Source of the DNA: Paracoccus litorisediminis
Lineage (GTDB): Bacteria > Pseudomonadota > Alphaproteobacteria > Rhodobacterales > Rhodobacteraceae
NCBI RefSeq assembly: GCF_009711205.1
Contig: NZ_WMIG01000012.1
Coordinates: forward strand, 62,001-126,000
Reading direction: 5' to 3'
DNA: 64,000 nucleotides
A model generated the notes under the pieces. That model searched no databases, had not been told where the DNA came from, and worked only from the letters and a program-made list of their open reading frames with translations. Below are positions 23,679-33,115 of this stretch, in pieces. Every line of letters starts with the position of its first letter. Position 1 is the first letter of the stretch. Both the position numbers and the translations under genes were made by a program.

Positions 23679-25352
23679 ATGGGACGCAGGCTCGACCTGG
23701 ACGACATTCAGGGGAACGTCATCCGCGCTTACGGGCGCTATTCCTTTCCTTTTGCACGCTATTTCTTTCTGAACATCGCGGATTGCGGCAAGGGCCGCCG
23801 TTTCGTCGACATTGTTCGTAAAAAGATCACCACCGGCGCGACCTGGCCCGAGGACAAGAAACCCGCCGTCACCTGGAACATCGCCTTTACCTTCTTCGGC
23901 CTGTACAAGCTGCAGGTGCCGCAGCGCACCCTGCGCGGCATGCCCGAAGAATTTATCTCGGGCATGCGTGACCGCGCCTTCATCCTTGGGGATCGCGATG
24001 TCACCAAGACCGAGGCCGAGGCCGTCGGCTGGGACGCGCAGTGGGACCCGATCTGGCGCGCGAACCGCAATGGCGACGGCGACGATTCCGACAATGTTCA
24101 TATCTGGATCGCCCTGAATGCCCAGTTGAAGAAGCTGGGCACGGATGAGCCGGTCGATGAGCTGGAGCTCGAGACGCAATGGCTGCGCGATCTTTGCGCC
24201 GAGCTTGGCGGCGGGGTAAGCATCCTTGCGACCAATGGCCAGAATGGCGATCAGGAATACCAGTCGGCCTCGGCGCTGTTCTTTGAGAAAAACGGCCTGC
24301 TGGTCCCCTCGCCGACCGAGCATTTCGGCTTTGCCGATGCCATCGGCGATCCGGTTTTCAGGGGGCAGTTCTCGCCCGATCTGGAAAAGGAAGCCGTGAT
24401 CGGTCGTGGCAAATGGATGTCCAAGGAAAAGGGCTGGGAGCCGATCGAGACCGGTGAGTTCGTTCTGGGCCACCCCGACGAAAGCCAGGAGCTGCCCCCG
24501 ATCGCCCGGCCACCGGAATTCATGACCAATGGCAGCTTCATGGCCTATCGCAAGCTGCACCAGAACGTCGCCACTTTCGATCAGATCGTCGCCGAAGAGG
24601 CCGAGACCTTTGCCAAGGTGCAGGGCGTCGGTCTGGAGGAAGCCCGCGAAACCCTGCGCGGCAAGATGTGCGGGCGCTGGTCCAATGGCGTGCCGCTGGC
24701 GGTTGCCCCGACCTATGCCGAATGGCTGGCCTTCAACGACAAGATGGGTTTTGCCGACCCCGATCCGTTCAAGGCGCTCAGAAAGCAGCTGGATTATATC
24801 CGCTCGCCCGCCGCGTCCGATTTCCGCTATGCCGATGACATGTTGGGCTACAAGACGCCGGTCGGCTCGCATCTTCGGCGGATGAGCACGCGGGACTATC
24901 TGGACCCGCTGAACCAGATCGGCATCGACCCCGCGACCGGTGAGCAGTTCAAGAATGAGAATGCGACATCCGGCCTGAACAAGCGCCGTCGCATCCTGCG
25001 CCGTGGTCTGCCCTATGGTCCGCGCGCCGGCGTGCAGAAAACCGACCAGACCGAACAGGGCGTCGCGATGATGTCGATGTGCGCCAGCCTGTCGCGCCAG
25101 TTCGAATTCGTGCAGCAGCAATGGACGCAATACGGGTTGGACTTCCATCAGGGCAACGACACTTGCCCGATGCTGGGCAATCACGACCGGCACAAGCGCT
25201 TCACCATCAATTCGGACCCGAAATCCGGCAAATGTCCCTTTGTGATGAGCAAGCTGAAAACATTCGTCGAATGTCGGGGCGGGGATTATTTCTTTGTCCC
25301 TTCAATGACATCGCTGCGCATGATGGCGATGGGCATTATCGACCCGACATGA
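23679..25352 (+). CDS. DyP-type heme peroxidase, atypical
   Basis: A 557-residue protein with the DyP N-terminus LDLDDIQGNVIRAY, the FTFFGLYKL segment and the NGSFMAYRKLHQNV stretch. The proximal heme region is PVGSHLRRMSTRD (H398) and the distal Arg region is ILRRGLPYGPRA. The family GxxDG motif reads GFADA (217-221): the catalytic Asp is kept (D220) but the following Gly is Ala. No Tat or Sec signal is visible, unlike many DyPs. DyP enzymes use H2O2 to oxidise dyes, lignin units or other substrates. The gene is directly followed by a P450, which suggests joint oxidation of one substrate. Confidence 0.85.
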   Translation: MGRRLDLDDIQGNVIRAYGRYSFPFARYFFLNIADCGKGRRFVDIVRKKITTGATWPEDKKPAVTWNIAFTFFGLYKLQVPQRTLRGMPEEFISGMRDRAFILGDRDVTKTEAEAVGWDAQWDPIWRANRNGDGDDSDNVHIWIALNAQLKKLGTDEPVDELELETQWLRDLCAELGGGVSILATNGQNGDQEYQSASALFFEKNGLLVPSPTEHFGFADAIGDPVFRGQFSPDLEKEAVIGRGKWMSKEKGWEPIETGEFVLGHPDESQELPPIARPPEFMTNGSFMAYRKLHQNVATFDQIVAEEAETFAKVQGVGLEEARETLRGKMCGRWSNGVPLAVAPTYAEWLAFNDKMGFADPDPFKALRKQLDYIRSPAASDFRYADDMLGYKTPVGSHLRRMSTRDYLDPLNQIGIDPATGEQFKNENATSGLNKRRRILRRGLPYGPRAGVQKTDQTEQGVAMMSMCASLSRQFEFVQQQWTQYGLDFHQGNDTCPMLGNHDRHKRFTINSDPKSGKCPFVMSKLKTFVECRGGDYFFVPSMTSLRMMAMGIIDPT

Positions 25353-25376
25353 CGCGTTCGCCGAAAGGATAAGGGC

Positions 25377-26735
25377 ATGTTTGCAGCACTGCGCAACGCG
25401 GTCACGACGGTTTTTGCGGTTCTGATGGTCTGGCTTGAGGGGATCGGGGCGGCTCTTCGGCTGCTGGCGCTGGGGGCGCGTTTGGCTGTGGGTGGCGGCT
25501 TTCGCCAGAATCTTGCCGTGGCCTTCAAGCAGGTCCCGACCCAACGCATGGTCCTGCAGGTGCTGCGGGCATTCGCGCCGAACCTTTCGCTCAAGCGGCA
25601 GTTGGTGAAAGCCTATGACAACAGCGGCACGGTGATCGTGACCCGCAGCAATGACTGCCTTGACGTGCTGCGCCGCGACGAGGATTTCGAGGTCGTCTAT
25701 GAAAGCCGGATGCGCCAGTTGACCGATGGCGATAATTTCTTTCTGGGGATGCAGCCGGGCTGGGATTACACGCGCGACACCTCGGCGATGCGGCTTGCGG
25801 CCCGCCGTCCCGACGTGGCCGAGATCGTCCTGCCCCGCGCGCGTGCCTTGGCGGATGAGATCGTCGCGAACAGCAACGGCAGGTTGGATCTGCCCGCGCA
25901 ACTTTCGCTTCAGGTTCCATGGGATATGACTGCGCGCTATTTCGGGGTCGGCGGCCCCGACGCCGCGACCATGCAGGAATGGACCACGACCCTGTTCTGG
26001 TATCTGTTCGAGGATCTGCCCGCCGACCCCGCCTTGCACGCGCGGGCGATGCAGGCCGCATCCGGGCTGCGCGCCTATCTTGATGCGGCGATCGTCGCAC
26101 GCAAGGCGAACCCGTCCGATTATGCCGATCTGCTGAACCGCTGTCTGGCGCTGCAATCAGCGGGCACGCCGGGGATGAGCGATCTGGGCATCCGCAACAA
26201 CCTGCTGGGCCTGCTGATCGGTGCGATTCCCACGATTTCAAAAGCTTGCTGCTATGCGCTGGATGAGCTGCTGAACCGCCCCGACGCCCTGCGCATTGCG
26301 CATCAGGCGGCTGTCTCGGGCGACGATGCCCTGCTTTCCCGCTGCATCTGGGAGGCGCTGCGCTTCAACCCCCATAACCCTATCATCTATCGCCGCGCCA
26401 CCCGCGATGCGGTCATCGCCCAGTCGACCCTGCGCGAGGTTCGCGTCCGGAAAGACCAGATGGTCTTTGCAGCAACCCTCTCGGCGATGTTCGACCGCTA
26501 TGCCGTCCCCAAGCCCAATGAGTTCCGCACTGACCGCCCGTTCGAGACCTACATCATCTGGGGTTACGGCCTGCACACCTGCTTCGGCGCCGCAATCAAC
26601 GAGGCTGTCATCCCCGCTATCCTAAAACCCGTTCTTGCCCGCAAGAACCTGCGGCGGGCAGATGGTCCCGCCGGCCAGATCGACACCGGCCCCACCCCGC
26701 ATCCGCAGCATTTTCATATTGAGTTTGACCGCTGA
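25377..26735 (+). CDS. Cytochrome P450
   Basis: 452 residues. The heme-binding loop WGYGLHTCFGAAIN is near the C-terminus with the axial ligand Cys402. The K-helix ExxR is in CIWEALRFNP, and the I-helix region reads LLGLLIGAIPTISKACCYAL and lacks a classic AGxxT acid-alcohol pair, which suggests a peroxygenase- or isomerase-like P450 rather than a standard monooxygenase. The N-terminus (VTTVFAVLMVWLEGIGAALRLLALG) is hydrophobic and could anchor it at the membrane. No ferredoxin or reductase is encoded nearby. Pairing with a peroxidase would fit an enzyme that uses peroxide or a hydroperoxide product. Confidence 0.88.
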   Translation: MFAALRNAVTTVFAVLMVWLEGIGAALRLLALGARLAVGGGFRQNLAVAFKQVPTQRMVLQVLRAFAPNLSLKRQLVKAYDNSGTVIVTRSNDCLDVLRRDEDFEVVYESRMRQLTDGDNFFLGMQPGWDYTRDTSAMRLAARRPDVAEIVLPRARALADEIVANSNGRLDLPAQLSLQVPWDMTARYFGVGGPDAATMQEWTTTLFWYLFEDLPADPALHARAMQAASGLRAYLDAAIVARKANPSDYADLLNRCLALQSAGTPGMSDLGIRNNLLGLLIGAIPTISKACCYALDELLNRPDALRIAHQAAVSGDDALLSRCIWEALRFNPHNPIIYRRATRDAVIAQSTLREVRVRKDQMVFAATLSAMFDRYAVPKPNEFRTDRPFETYIIWGYGLHTCFGAAINEAVIPAILKPVLARKNLRRADGPAGQIDTGPTPHPQHFHIEFDR

Positions 26736-27780
26736 GAGCGTTCAGGTGCGTCCTTCGGGGATAGCGTCACACAGCAGAGTGATACTGTCTATGGCCTAAG
26801 GTTCTTCAGTTCGACGATGTTTCCGATTCCCAACCACGTGACTGTATTGGCGTCAAACCCAACCACATCGTGCAACAGGGCAGGGAGATGCGGCGACTTG
26901 TAGCCATCTCACGGTGTTTTCCTGCCAAACCGTGCCTCTAAACCCACGGCGCGGGCGCAGCTTCTGCTTACGTGGCTGTTCTGGCGCGATCTACCGACAC
27001 GGCGATGCGCGCCGAGATCGCCGCTTGTTACGCAGTGTCGAGCAGATCGAATCCGCCGATTACAGACACTGGCTGCGACGTTGGGGGAACCTCCCCCTTC
27101 CCACCACCCGATGATAGGGAGTGAGCTGACTGGATCGGCAGTCTCTTTCGCAGCATTCTCCATTCGAGGGGTGCCGCCAACTTGACTGGTGGCGAGCCTC
27201 AAGAGTGCGGGAGAGGCCTAATGCATTTTTGCCGGGCTGGGTGTCCACCGGGTCACGCCTTCTGTAGCGGTGGCGCATGCCGACCGCCGTGGTAAGACCC
27301 GCCACCGGGGAACGAGCCCACATCGCCCTAACGATATCAGAAGGCTGACCGAGTAGCTGCGCGCGGGAGATGTCCAGCTTCACGTCTACGAGGAAGCGAG
27401 GACCTCGCGAAAATTGGCGGACTATCAGTTTGTCGAGTTTGGGTATCACAGCACGTAACGGCGCCCTCGCTCACTCCAATCAAGATGGGAGACCGGGTGA
27501 AAACCTATCGTCGAGATGCGGTGATATGGGGAAAACTCCACCGCGTTGGGTAGCTGACGCGGGCGTGGTACCGGACGCTAGCGCATGAGGCGATGCGGTA
27601 TCTGATCGGACTCGGCCCATCGCGATGCGAGTGCCGCCGCAGGGCTTTCTGCTGAAAGAAGGTTGGACGTGGTCTACCGGCGCTGACTGGATCGTTTCCG
27701 AAAGCATGGCGCAGGAACGCCGACCTCCAGCGAGGTCTGAGGCAGTTCAGGAGGCCACAGCAAGCAGCTTGACGTTTTGA
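26736..27780. other. Gene-poor stretch after the P450 gene
   Basis: About 1 kb in which I support no gene. Open frames are short, on both strands, and have no recognisable motif or ribosome site. The base composition and codon pattern differ from the flanking genes. The part around 27470-27780 is rich in GAAAAC/GGGGAAAAC-type loops with flanking complementary runs and looks RNA-like, but I cannot tie it to a known RNA. It adjoins the broken IS256-type element and is probably transferred or decaying DNA. Confidence 0.4.
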
Positions 27781-27799
27781 TTGTCAGCGGGCGAGGCCT

Positions 27800-28883
27800 T
27801 CAAGGCTCATTTAGCGCCGCGCGACAGCCCATTCGTCATTGGTCTTGAGCATCGGTGCTCCGACGATGCGGACGACGGCGTCGTCATGCGGGAAATCCCG
27901 ATGACATCGGCCCGGCGCTTGATCTCGCGGTTCATCCTTTCGAGCGGGTTCGTCGACGCGATCTGGGTCCAATGCTCGCGTGGAAAGCACGTGTAGGCGA
28001 GGACATCGTCGCGCGAGGCATCCATGAGAACGCCGAGCGTGGGCTGTTTTTCGCGAAGCACCTGGGTCGCGACAGCGCACTACTCCTCGGCTACCTCCTT
28101 GGTGTCCTGAGCGAAGATCGTCTTCAGCATTCCCGCCACCGTGCTGTGCTGCTTGGTGGGGACATGGGCCAGCGCGTTTCGCATCCAATGCACGCGGCAG
28201 TCCGAAGGGGCTTGTGGCCGTCTGCGATCACCAGCTTCACGCCACGCAGCCCACGGTCGGCCAAAGACCGCGGGAACTCGGTCCAGAACCTCGGCCTCCG
28301 AGGGTCCGGTGGCCACGCCCAGAACTTCGCGCTTGCATCCTCGTTGAACGCCACGGCCACTATGACGGCGCGGCTGTTGATACGACCCCTGCGCGCACCT
28401 TCAGATAGGTGGCATCGAGCCAGAGGTTGGGCCATGCGCCCCTCCAATGAGTGGTTCAGGAAGATATTCACTCGGTCGTCGATCTCGCCGCAGAGCCGGC
28501 TGATCTGGCACTTGCTCATCCCGCCTGTACCCATGGCTTTCACCAGGTCGTCAACCGAACGCGTGGAAATTCCCCCCACATAGGCTTTCTGGATCACGGT
28601 CACGAGGGCCTTCTCGGACGTGCGAGGGGGCTCAAAAAAAGCTGGGCAGATAGCTGCACTTGCGCAGCTTCGGAATCTCCAGCTTGATACGCCCGGCCCG
28701 GGTGTCCCGGTCACGCTCGCGATATCCATTGCGCTGAACATCCCGCAGGGTCGTGCGCTCGCCTTTGGCCGCACAGGTTCGCAGTTCTACCTCGGCCTTC
28801 ATGATACGCTCGGCCGCATAGGCCGGAATTTCGCGCAGCATTTCGCCGTCAGCCTGCTTTTCAATGAGTTCAAGCAGCACCAC
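27800..28883 (-). pseudogene. IS256-family (Mutator-type) transposase, frameshifted
   Basis: Consecutive pieces of one IS256-type transposase appear in order on the minus strand but in different frames. The N-terminal piece (28883-28632) has TTLRDVQRNGYRERDRDTR and LEIPKLRKCSYLPSFFEP. The next has TSEKALVTVIQKAYVGGIST, VDDLVKAMGTGGMSKCQIS and RGLRGVKLVIADGHK. Then come CRVHWMRNALAHVPTKQH, and TCFPREHWTQIASTNPLERMNREIKRRADVIG. Normal family length is about 400 residues; the pieces cover most of it. At least three frameshifts make it inactive. Inverted terminal repeats were not found. Confidence 0.85.
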
Positions 28884-29462
28884 TTTTTATCGGTCATCGT
28901 CATCGCAACCCAAACCTACTTCGAAGATCGACGATGGCCGCCACCGTCGCGCCCGGTCGCGCTGCGTTGCGCCGGGGCTCCGCGCACGGCCTCCTATACC
29001 ATCACGCGGGACACGGCCGTGCCGGCTACAGACGGGATTGTATTGCCCTGCAGGTCGCCCAAAGGATCCGCCGTCGATCCGCACACGATCCAACACCCGG
29101 GCTGTGTCTTGTTCAAAAATTGGAAAAGGATCGGGGAAAGCTACGGCTGAACCAAGGCTTCCTGCGGGATGGTCTGGATCAGCTTCGCTACCTCGAGCGG
29201 GTCCTATGTCAGGAAATCTCACCCGATTGCCAAAGTTGTCGGCGATACGAAAACCAGAATACCCGCGCAAGAACCCCGGCGACGCTCAGAACTAGCGGGG
29301 TGAAAACAGGGCCGTGGCAGAGGCCATCATTGCCGACGCCTTCCCGGCCTGATCGCATTACATCGCCACGCGGCGAGGGCCTTTCCTCGCCGCATAGGTT
29401 GGGCCGTTTAGTCAGCTGGAAGTCTTTGCCAGTCCTCCAGCAACGCCAACCCGCAACCGAAG
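28884..29462. other. Unassigned region between the broken transposase and the DUF411 gene
   Basis: About 580 bp without a gene I can support. The minus strand contains short peptide-like stretches such as AKLIQTIPQEALVQP and LSPILFQFLNKTQPG in different frames, interrupted by stops, which may be remnants of a lost gene. No repeat ends or RNA gene were recognised. Confidence 0.3.
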
Positions 29463-29939
29463 TCAGGTCGCGTCGTAATGGCTGAAGACCGTCGTGCTGC
29501 CGTCCCTCTGGATGAGGAAAACGTCATAGGCCTCACGCTCGGATTCCGGTCCCATGCCCGGCGATCCCACCGGCATGCCGGGTACGGCCAGACCGATGGC
29601 GTCGGGGCGCTCATCAAGCAGGCGGCGGATATCGGCGACGGGAACATGACCTTCCAGCAGATAGCCACCGACCCGCGCGGTGTGGCACGAGACCATTTCC
29701 TCGGGGACGCCACCTTCGGTCTTGAAGCGCATGAGGGCGGCTCCGGCGCTGAGTTCGGTCGTCACCCGGAACCCCGCGGCTTCGACGATCTCGATCCAGG
29801 CGGAGCAGCAGCCGCAATTGGGGTCCTTCAGGACATGCATTTGCGGCCCGGTTTCCTGTGCTACGGCGGGCAGTGAGGTTGCAATCAGCGCCACCCCGGC
29901 GGCCAGCGCCGCCCTGCGCGAAAGCTTGATGCTGTTCAT
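29463..29939 (-). CDS. DUF411 metal-binding protein
   Basis: A 158-residue exported protein. The signal peptide MNSIKLSRRAALAAGVALIATSLPAVAQ has twin Arg residues. The mature part has the DUF411 signature HVLKDPNCGCCSAWIE (the NCGCC metal site), then EEMVSCHTARVGGYLLEGHVP and GLAVPGMPVGSPGM. DUF411 proteins usually accompany copper-handling genes and probably bind Cu(I) in the periplasm. It lies 33 bp after the multicopper oxidase, in the same operon. Nearby Met and Cys residues fit a copper-carrier role. Confidence 0.9.
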   Translation of the reverse strand: MNSIKLSRRAALAAGVALIATSLPAVAQETGPQMHVLKDPNCGCCSAWIEIVEAAGFRVTTELSAGAALMRFKTEGGVPEEMVSCHTARVGGYLLEGHVPVADIRRLLDERPDAIGLAVPGMPVGSPGMGPESEREAYDVFLIQRDGSTTVFSHYDAT

Positions 29940-29972
29940 TTTCGTGTCCCTTCAATCATCATGTCAGAGTTG

Positions 29973-31409
29973 TCAGGCAGAGACCGCGAACTCGGTCATC
30001 ATGCCGGTCGCCAGATGCGGCATGTGGTGGCAATGCAGCATCCAGCGGGCGGCCTCACCTGCATCCAGCGCAATATCGACCATCGACATCGGCGGCACAT
30101 AGACCGTGTCGCGCCTTGCGCCCGAAACCCGGCGACCGTTCAGGCCGACGACCTGAAACACATGGCCGTGCAGGTGCATCGGGTGGCCCATCATCGACAT
30201 GTTGTGGAATGTCAGGACCACCCGCTCGCCGGTCCGGGCGATGACGGGCTGATGGTCGCCCCATGTCGCGCCATTGATCGTCCACAGATAGGGCTGCATC
30301 GTGCCGCCCAGCATCAGCATCTGGCTGCGCGCGACGGGCCGGTCGGGCAGGGGGGCCATCGCGACAAGGCGCACCTCTTGTGCCATGTCGGTATCGAAGG
30401 CCGGGGCATCGGCCTGCGCAAGCGGCGCGATGCGGGCGACCTTGGCCCCCGGCGGGGCAAGGATCAGGCCGGTGCGCTCTTTCGCGCCCTCGCGCAGCGC
30501 AAGGATCGGCCACGCGCGGCCTTCACCCGGCAGGTCGATTTCCAGATCCAGCCGCTGGCCCATGGCAAGGCCGAAGCGCGTACCCGCAATCGGTTGAACC
30601 GGATGCCCGTCCACCGCGACCAGCCGCCCTTCGACCGCGCCGGTGTCGATCCAGAAAACCGTAGCGGCAGCGGCGTTGATGACCCGCAGCCGGATGCGAC
30701 CTGCGCGTTCGACCTGTACCACTTCGGGGTCCGAGAGGGTCCGGTCATTGGCAAGATAGGCGTCCCAGTCATGATCGTTCAGGTCCATGGCCATGCCACC
30801 CATGGTGCCATGGTCCATGCTCTGCATCATGCCCATGCCCGTCATGTCATGCGCGGTCGAGGCACCATGCGCGGTTCCGCCGCTGATCTTAGCCAGAACC
30901 TCCTCGGGCGATTTGAAGGAAAAATCGTGCAGGAACATGATGACCTCCTGCCGGTCCGCGCGCAGGTCCTCGGGGCTGCGAACGATCAGCGGCGCGGCGA
31001 GGAGTTGCATCTCTTGCGTGGGGACATGACTGTGCATCCAGAATGTGCCCGGCATCGGCTGGAAGTCATAGGACCGCGTTTCTCCCGGTGACAGAAGCGG
31101 CATCGGCATGTCGGGCACGCCGTCCTGCGCATTGGGCGGGATCTGGCCGTGCCAATGGATGATCGTTGCCATGTCGAGATCGTTGGTCAGATCGACCCGG
31201 AAGCGTTGATCGGGATCAAGGACCAGCCCCTGACCGCCGGGACCGGCAAGGCCAAGGACCGAGGCCGCGCGTCCGTCGATGTCGAGTGTCCGGCGGGTTG
31301 CCCTCAACGCGAGGGGCGTTACCTGCGCAAAAGCGGCATGGGGCAGTTGGGCGGATGCCAAAGTGGCAGCGCCTGCGGCCAGAAAGCCGCGTCGGGTAAG
31401 CGAGTTCAT
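29973..31409 (-). CDS. Multicopper oxidase, Tat-exported, copper-resistance type
   Basis: A 478-residue periplasmic laccase-like oxidase. The Tat signal is MNSLTRRGFLAAGAATLASA. Copper ligands are visible in all four motifs: HWHG (85-88), HSH (126-128), HPMHLHGH and HCHHMPHLATGM near the C-terminus (type 1 Cys within HCH). A Met/His-rich insert (MTGMGMMQSMDHGTMGGMAMD, around residues 210-230) resembles the Cu(I)-binding stretches of CueO/CopA proteins. It most likely oxidises toxic Cu(I) to Cu(II). It lies between the Cys-rich small protein and the DUF411 gene in one minus-strand operon. Confidence 0.92.
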   Translation of the reverse strand: MNSLTRRGFLAAGAATLASAQLPHAAFAQVTPLALRATRRTLDIDGRAASVLGLAGPGGQGLVLDPDQRFRVDLTNDLDMATIIHWHGQIPPNAQDGVPDMPMPLLSPGETRSYDFQPMPGTFWMHSHVPTQEMQLLAAPLIVRSPEDLRADRQEVIMFLHDFSFKSPEEVLAKISGGTAHGASTAHDMTGMGMMQSMDHGTMGGMAMDLNDHDWDAYLANDRTLSDPEVVQVERAGRIRLRVINAAAATVFWIDTGAVEGRLVAVDGHPVQPIAGTRFGLAMGQRLDLEIDLPGEGRAWPILALREGAKERTGLILAPPGAKVARIAPLAQADAPAFDTDMAQEVRLVAMAPLPDRPVARSQMLMLGGTMQPYLWTINGATWGDHQPVIARTGERVVLTFHNMSMMGHPMHLHGHVFQVVGLNGRRVSGARRDTVYVPPMSMVDIALDAGEAARWMLHCHHMPHLATGMMTEFAVSA

Positions 31410-31481
31410 GATCGTCTCCTCGGGATCGGAGTCCCGCGTTTCAGGTCCAATATGGCGCCGCGGGCAGTGGCCCGGACGCGA

Positions 31482-31838
31482 TCAGAGGAGACGGGTTTGA
31501 GGGGGGCGTTCGTTCAGGCCCGGATTGTGGCCAAGGCCCATGCTGTCGACAGGTCGGACATGCGTGATGGTGAAGTGATCGACAAAGACATCGCCCTGCA
31601 CCGGGACAATAAAGCAGATCAAAGCGGCGCAGGCGGCTGCGCAGCTGTCGGCATCGCCAGCGCTGCAACCGGATTTTTCCCCGCAAGCCGCATGGGTGCT
31701 GTCCGCCATGGCCGCGTGCCCGGCATGGGCTGAAACGACCGCATCCTCCAGCGTCGCACGTGCCGCATGCGCTGTCGCTGCCGTCGCGACGATGGCAAGG
31801 TACAGGGCAGCAAGAAGGGCGATGATGCGGCGGACCAT
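31482..31838 (-). CDS. Small Cys- and His-containing exported protein of the copper operon
   Basis: 118 residues with a signal peptide (IIALLAALYLAIVATAATAHA). The mature part contains AACGEKSGCSAGDADSCAAACAALICF, of which the CGEKSGC and CAAACAALIC parts form a Cys cluster, and ends in VRPVDSMGLGHNPGLNERPP. It resembles DUF2946-type or uncharacterised proteins that precede copper oxidases. The ATG at 31838 is preferred over an upstream frame extension because the signal peptide starts there. It is 72 bp upstream of the multicopper oxidase; a metal-binding periplasmic role is likely but not proven. Confidence 0.65.
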   Translation of the reverse strand: MVRRIIALLAALYLAIVATAATAHAARATLEDAVVSAHAGHAAMADSTHAACGEKSGCSAGDADSCAAACAALICFIVPVQGDVFVDHFTITHVRPVDSMGLGHNPGLNERPPQTRLL

Positions 31839-32019
31839 GGGGCAAAAGTTATAAAGGCCAGCAGGTGTTGTCCATTCCTGCACATGTCGCAGCGCCGGTT
31901 CCACCTGAACAATCGCGTGAACGCCTGCGCCTAGGATGCGCCGCATATTGAGCCGTTCCCGGAGGTCGCGTGGACCATCCCGGAAACGGCGAGAAGGCGA
32001 AGGAAACCGTCCGCCTTGA

Positions 32020-32685
32020 TCAGCCCATCGCAAGGGCGTGGCGGACATAGGGCGCGACCTCATGTGCGCCTTCCCAGATCATCTTGAGCGCGACATAGAA
32101 GATCACGGCAAGGCCGACATAGGCGATCCAGCGGTGGCGGTTCAGAAGGCGGGCGATGAAGCTGGCGGCCAGACCCATCATCGCGATGGACAGGACAAGC
32201 CCGACGACCAGAACCGTCAGATGCTCGCGCGCCGCGCCGGCAACCGCGAGGACGTTGTCGAGGCTCATCGAGACATCGGCGATGACGATCTGCGTCACCG
32301 CCTGCTTGAGCGTCTTTTGCTGCACTCCGCCCCCGACGGTGCCGTCGCCGTCAAGGTCATGATCCGCCAGCGCTTCCTCGGCCGCATGTTCCTCGGCGGC
32401 GCTGGTGCGCAGTTCGCGCCACATCTTCCAGCAGACCCAAAGCAGCAGGATGCCACCGGCCAGCAGCAGGCCGACGATCTGCAGCAGTTGCGTCGCCATG
32501 GCGGCAAAGATGATCCGCAGCACGGTCGCCGCGATGATGCCGATAAAGATGGCGCGGGGGCGCTGTTCCTTGGGCAGGCCAGCGGCGGCCAGGCCGATGA
32601 CGATCGCGTTGTCGCCGGCCAGCACCAGGTCGATCCCGATGACGGCAAGAAGGGCGCTTAGTCCCTCTGGGGTGAATATTTCCAT
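32020..32685 (-). CDS. TerC/YjbE-family integral membrane protein
   Basis: 221 residues with about seven membrane spans and the two TerC signature acidic motifs: IDLVLAGDNAIVIGLAA (residues 19-35) and VIADVSMSLDNVLAVAGAA (second half). A soluble loop (AAEEHAAEEALADHDLDGDGTVGG) separates the halves and has an EF-hand-like DHDLDGDGT. TerC members export manganese or load metal onto secreted proteins. It is a single-gene unit on the minus strand next to the copper operon. No yybP-ykoY manganese riboswitch was seen upstream. Confidence 0.88.
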   Translation of the reverse strand: MEIFTPEGLSALLAVIGIDLVLAGDNAIVIGLAAAGLPKEQRPRAIFIGIIAATVLRIIFAAMATQLLQIVGLLLAGGILLLWVCWKMWRELRTSAAEEHAAEEALADHDLDGDGTVGGGVQQKTLKQAVTQIVIADVSMSLDNVLAVAGAAREHLTVLVVGLVLSIAMMGLAASFIARLLNRHRWIAYVGLAVIFYVALKMIWEGAHEVAPYVRHALAMG

Positions 32686-33115
32686 GATGATCGTTGGTCT
32701 TTCAGTTCAATCAGGTCGCAAACACGGGCGTCTGGATGAGTCGGGCCGGGCTCGCTCTGCCAGACGGAAAACATCTGTGGTGCCGGAATTCATCTGGTTT
32801 ATCCATGGCTTGCCTTTGGCGTGCGGGAATCCGGCCGCGTCGTTCGATGGTTTAGGAACCTTGTAGTCCCGGATATCGGGGCTTGCCAGCGGGCAATCGG
32901 ACGCGGCTTCCAAATCTGCTGACTGTGCCCGTTTGTCGCACATTCCCGCCGGAACAAGGCCGCCCTTGGCGCGTTTTGGCCGGACTATGGCGTGTGAACG
33001 GTGGGCTGGATGAAGACCTTCGTGACGTCGGCCCCTGTGATGGTTCGCCCCATAAGCCCTTCCTGCAGCGGGCCGCAGCCCTAACCTTAGGCCACAACCT
33101 AGAACCGAGGTAACC
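32686..33115. other. Divergent intergenic region between terC and the DUF2092 gene
   Basis: 430 bp with no gene that I trust. A minus-strand frame reads VPKPSNDAAGFPHAKGKP but has no start, ribosome site or known family. Immediately before 33116 there is a good ribosome binding site (GAGGT). No riboswitch or strong hairpin was found. Confidence 0.35.

Noticed and set aside
27200..27780. Possible group II intron or other structured RNA
   Set aside because: Some loops look RNA-like, but no domain V/VI, no GUGYG start and no intron-encoded reverse transcriptase could be recognised.
32686..32860. Manganese (yybP-ykoY) riboswitch upstream of the TerC gene
   Set aside because: The conserved core sequences of this riboswitch were not found on the relevant strand.
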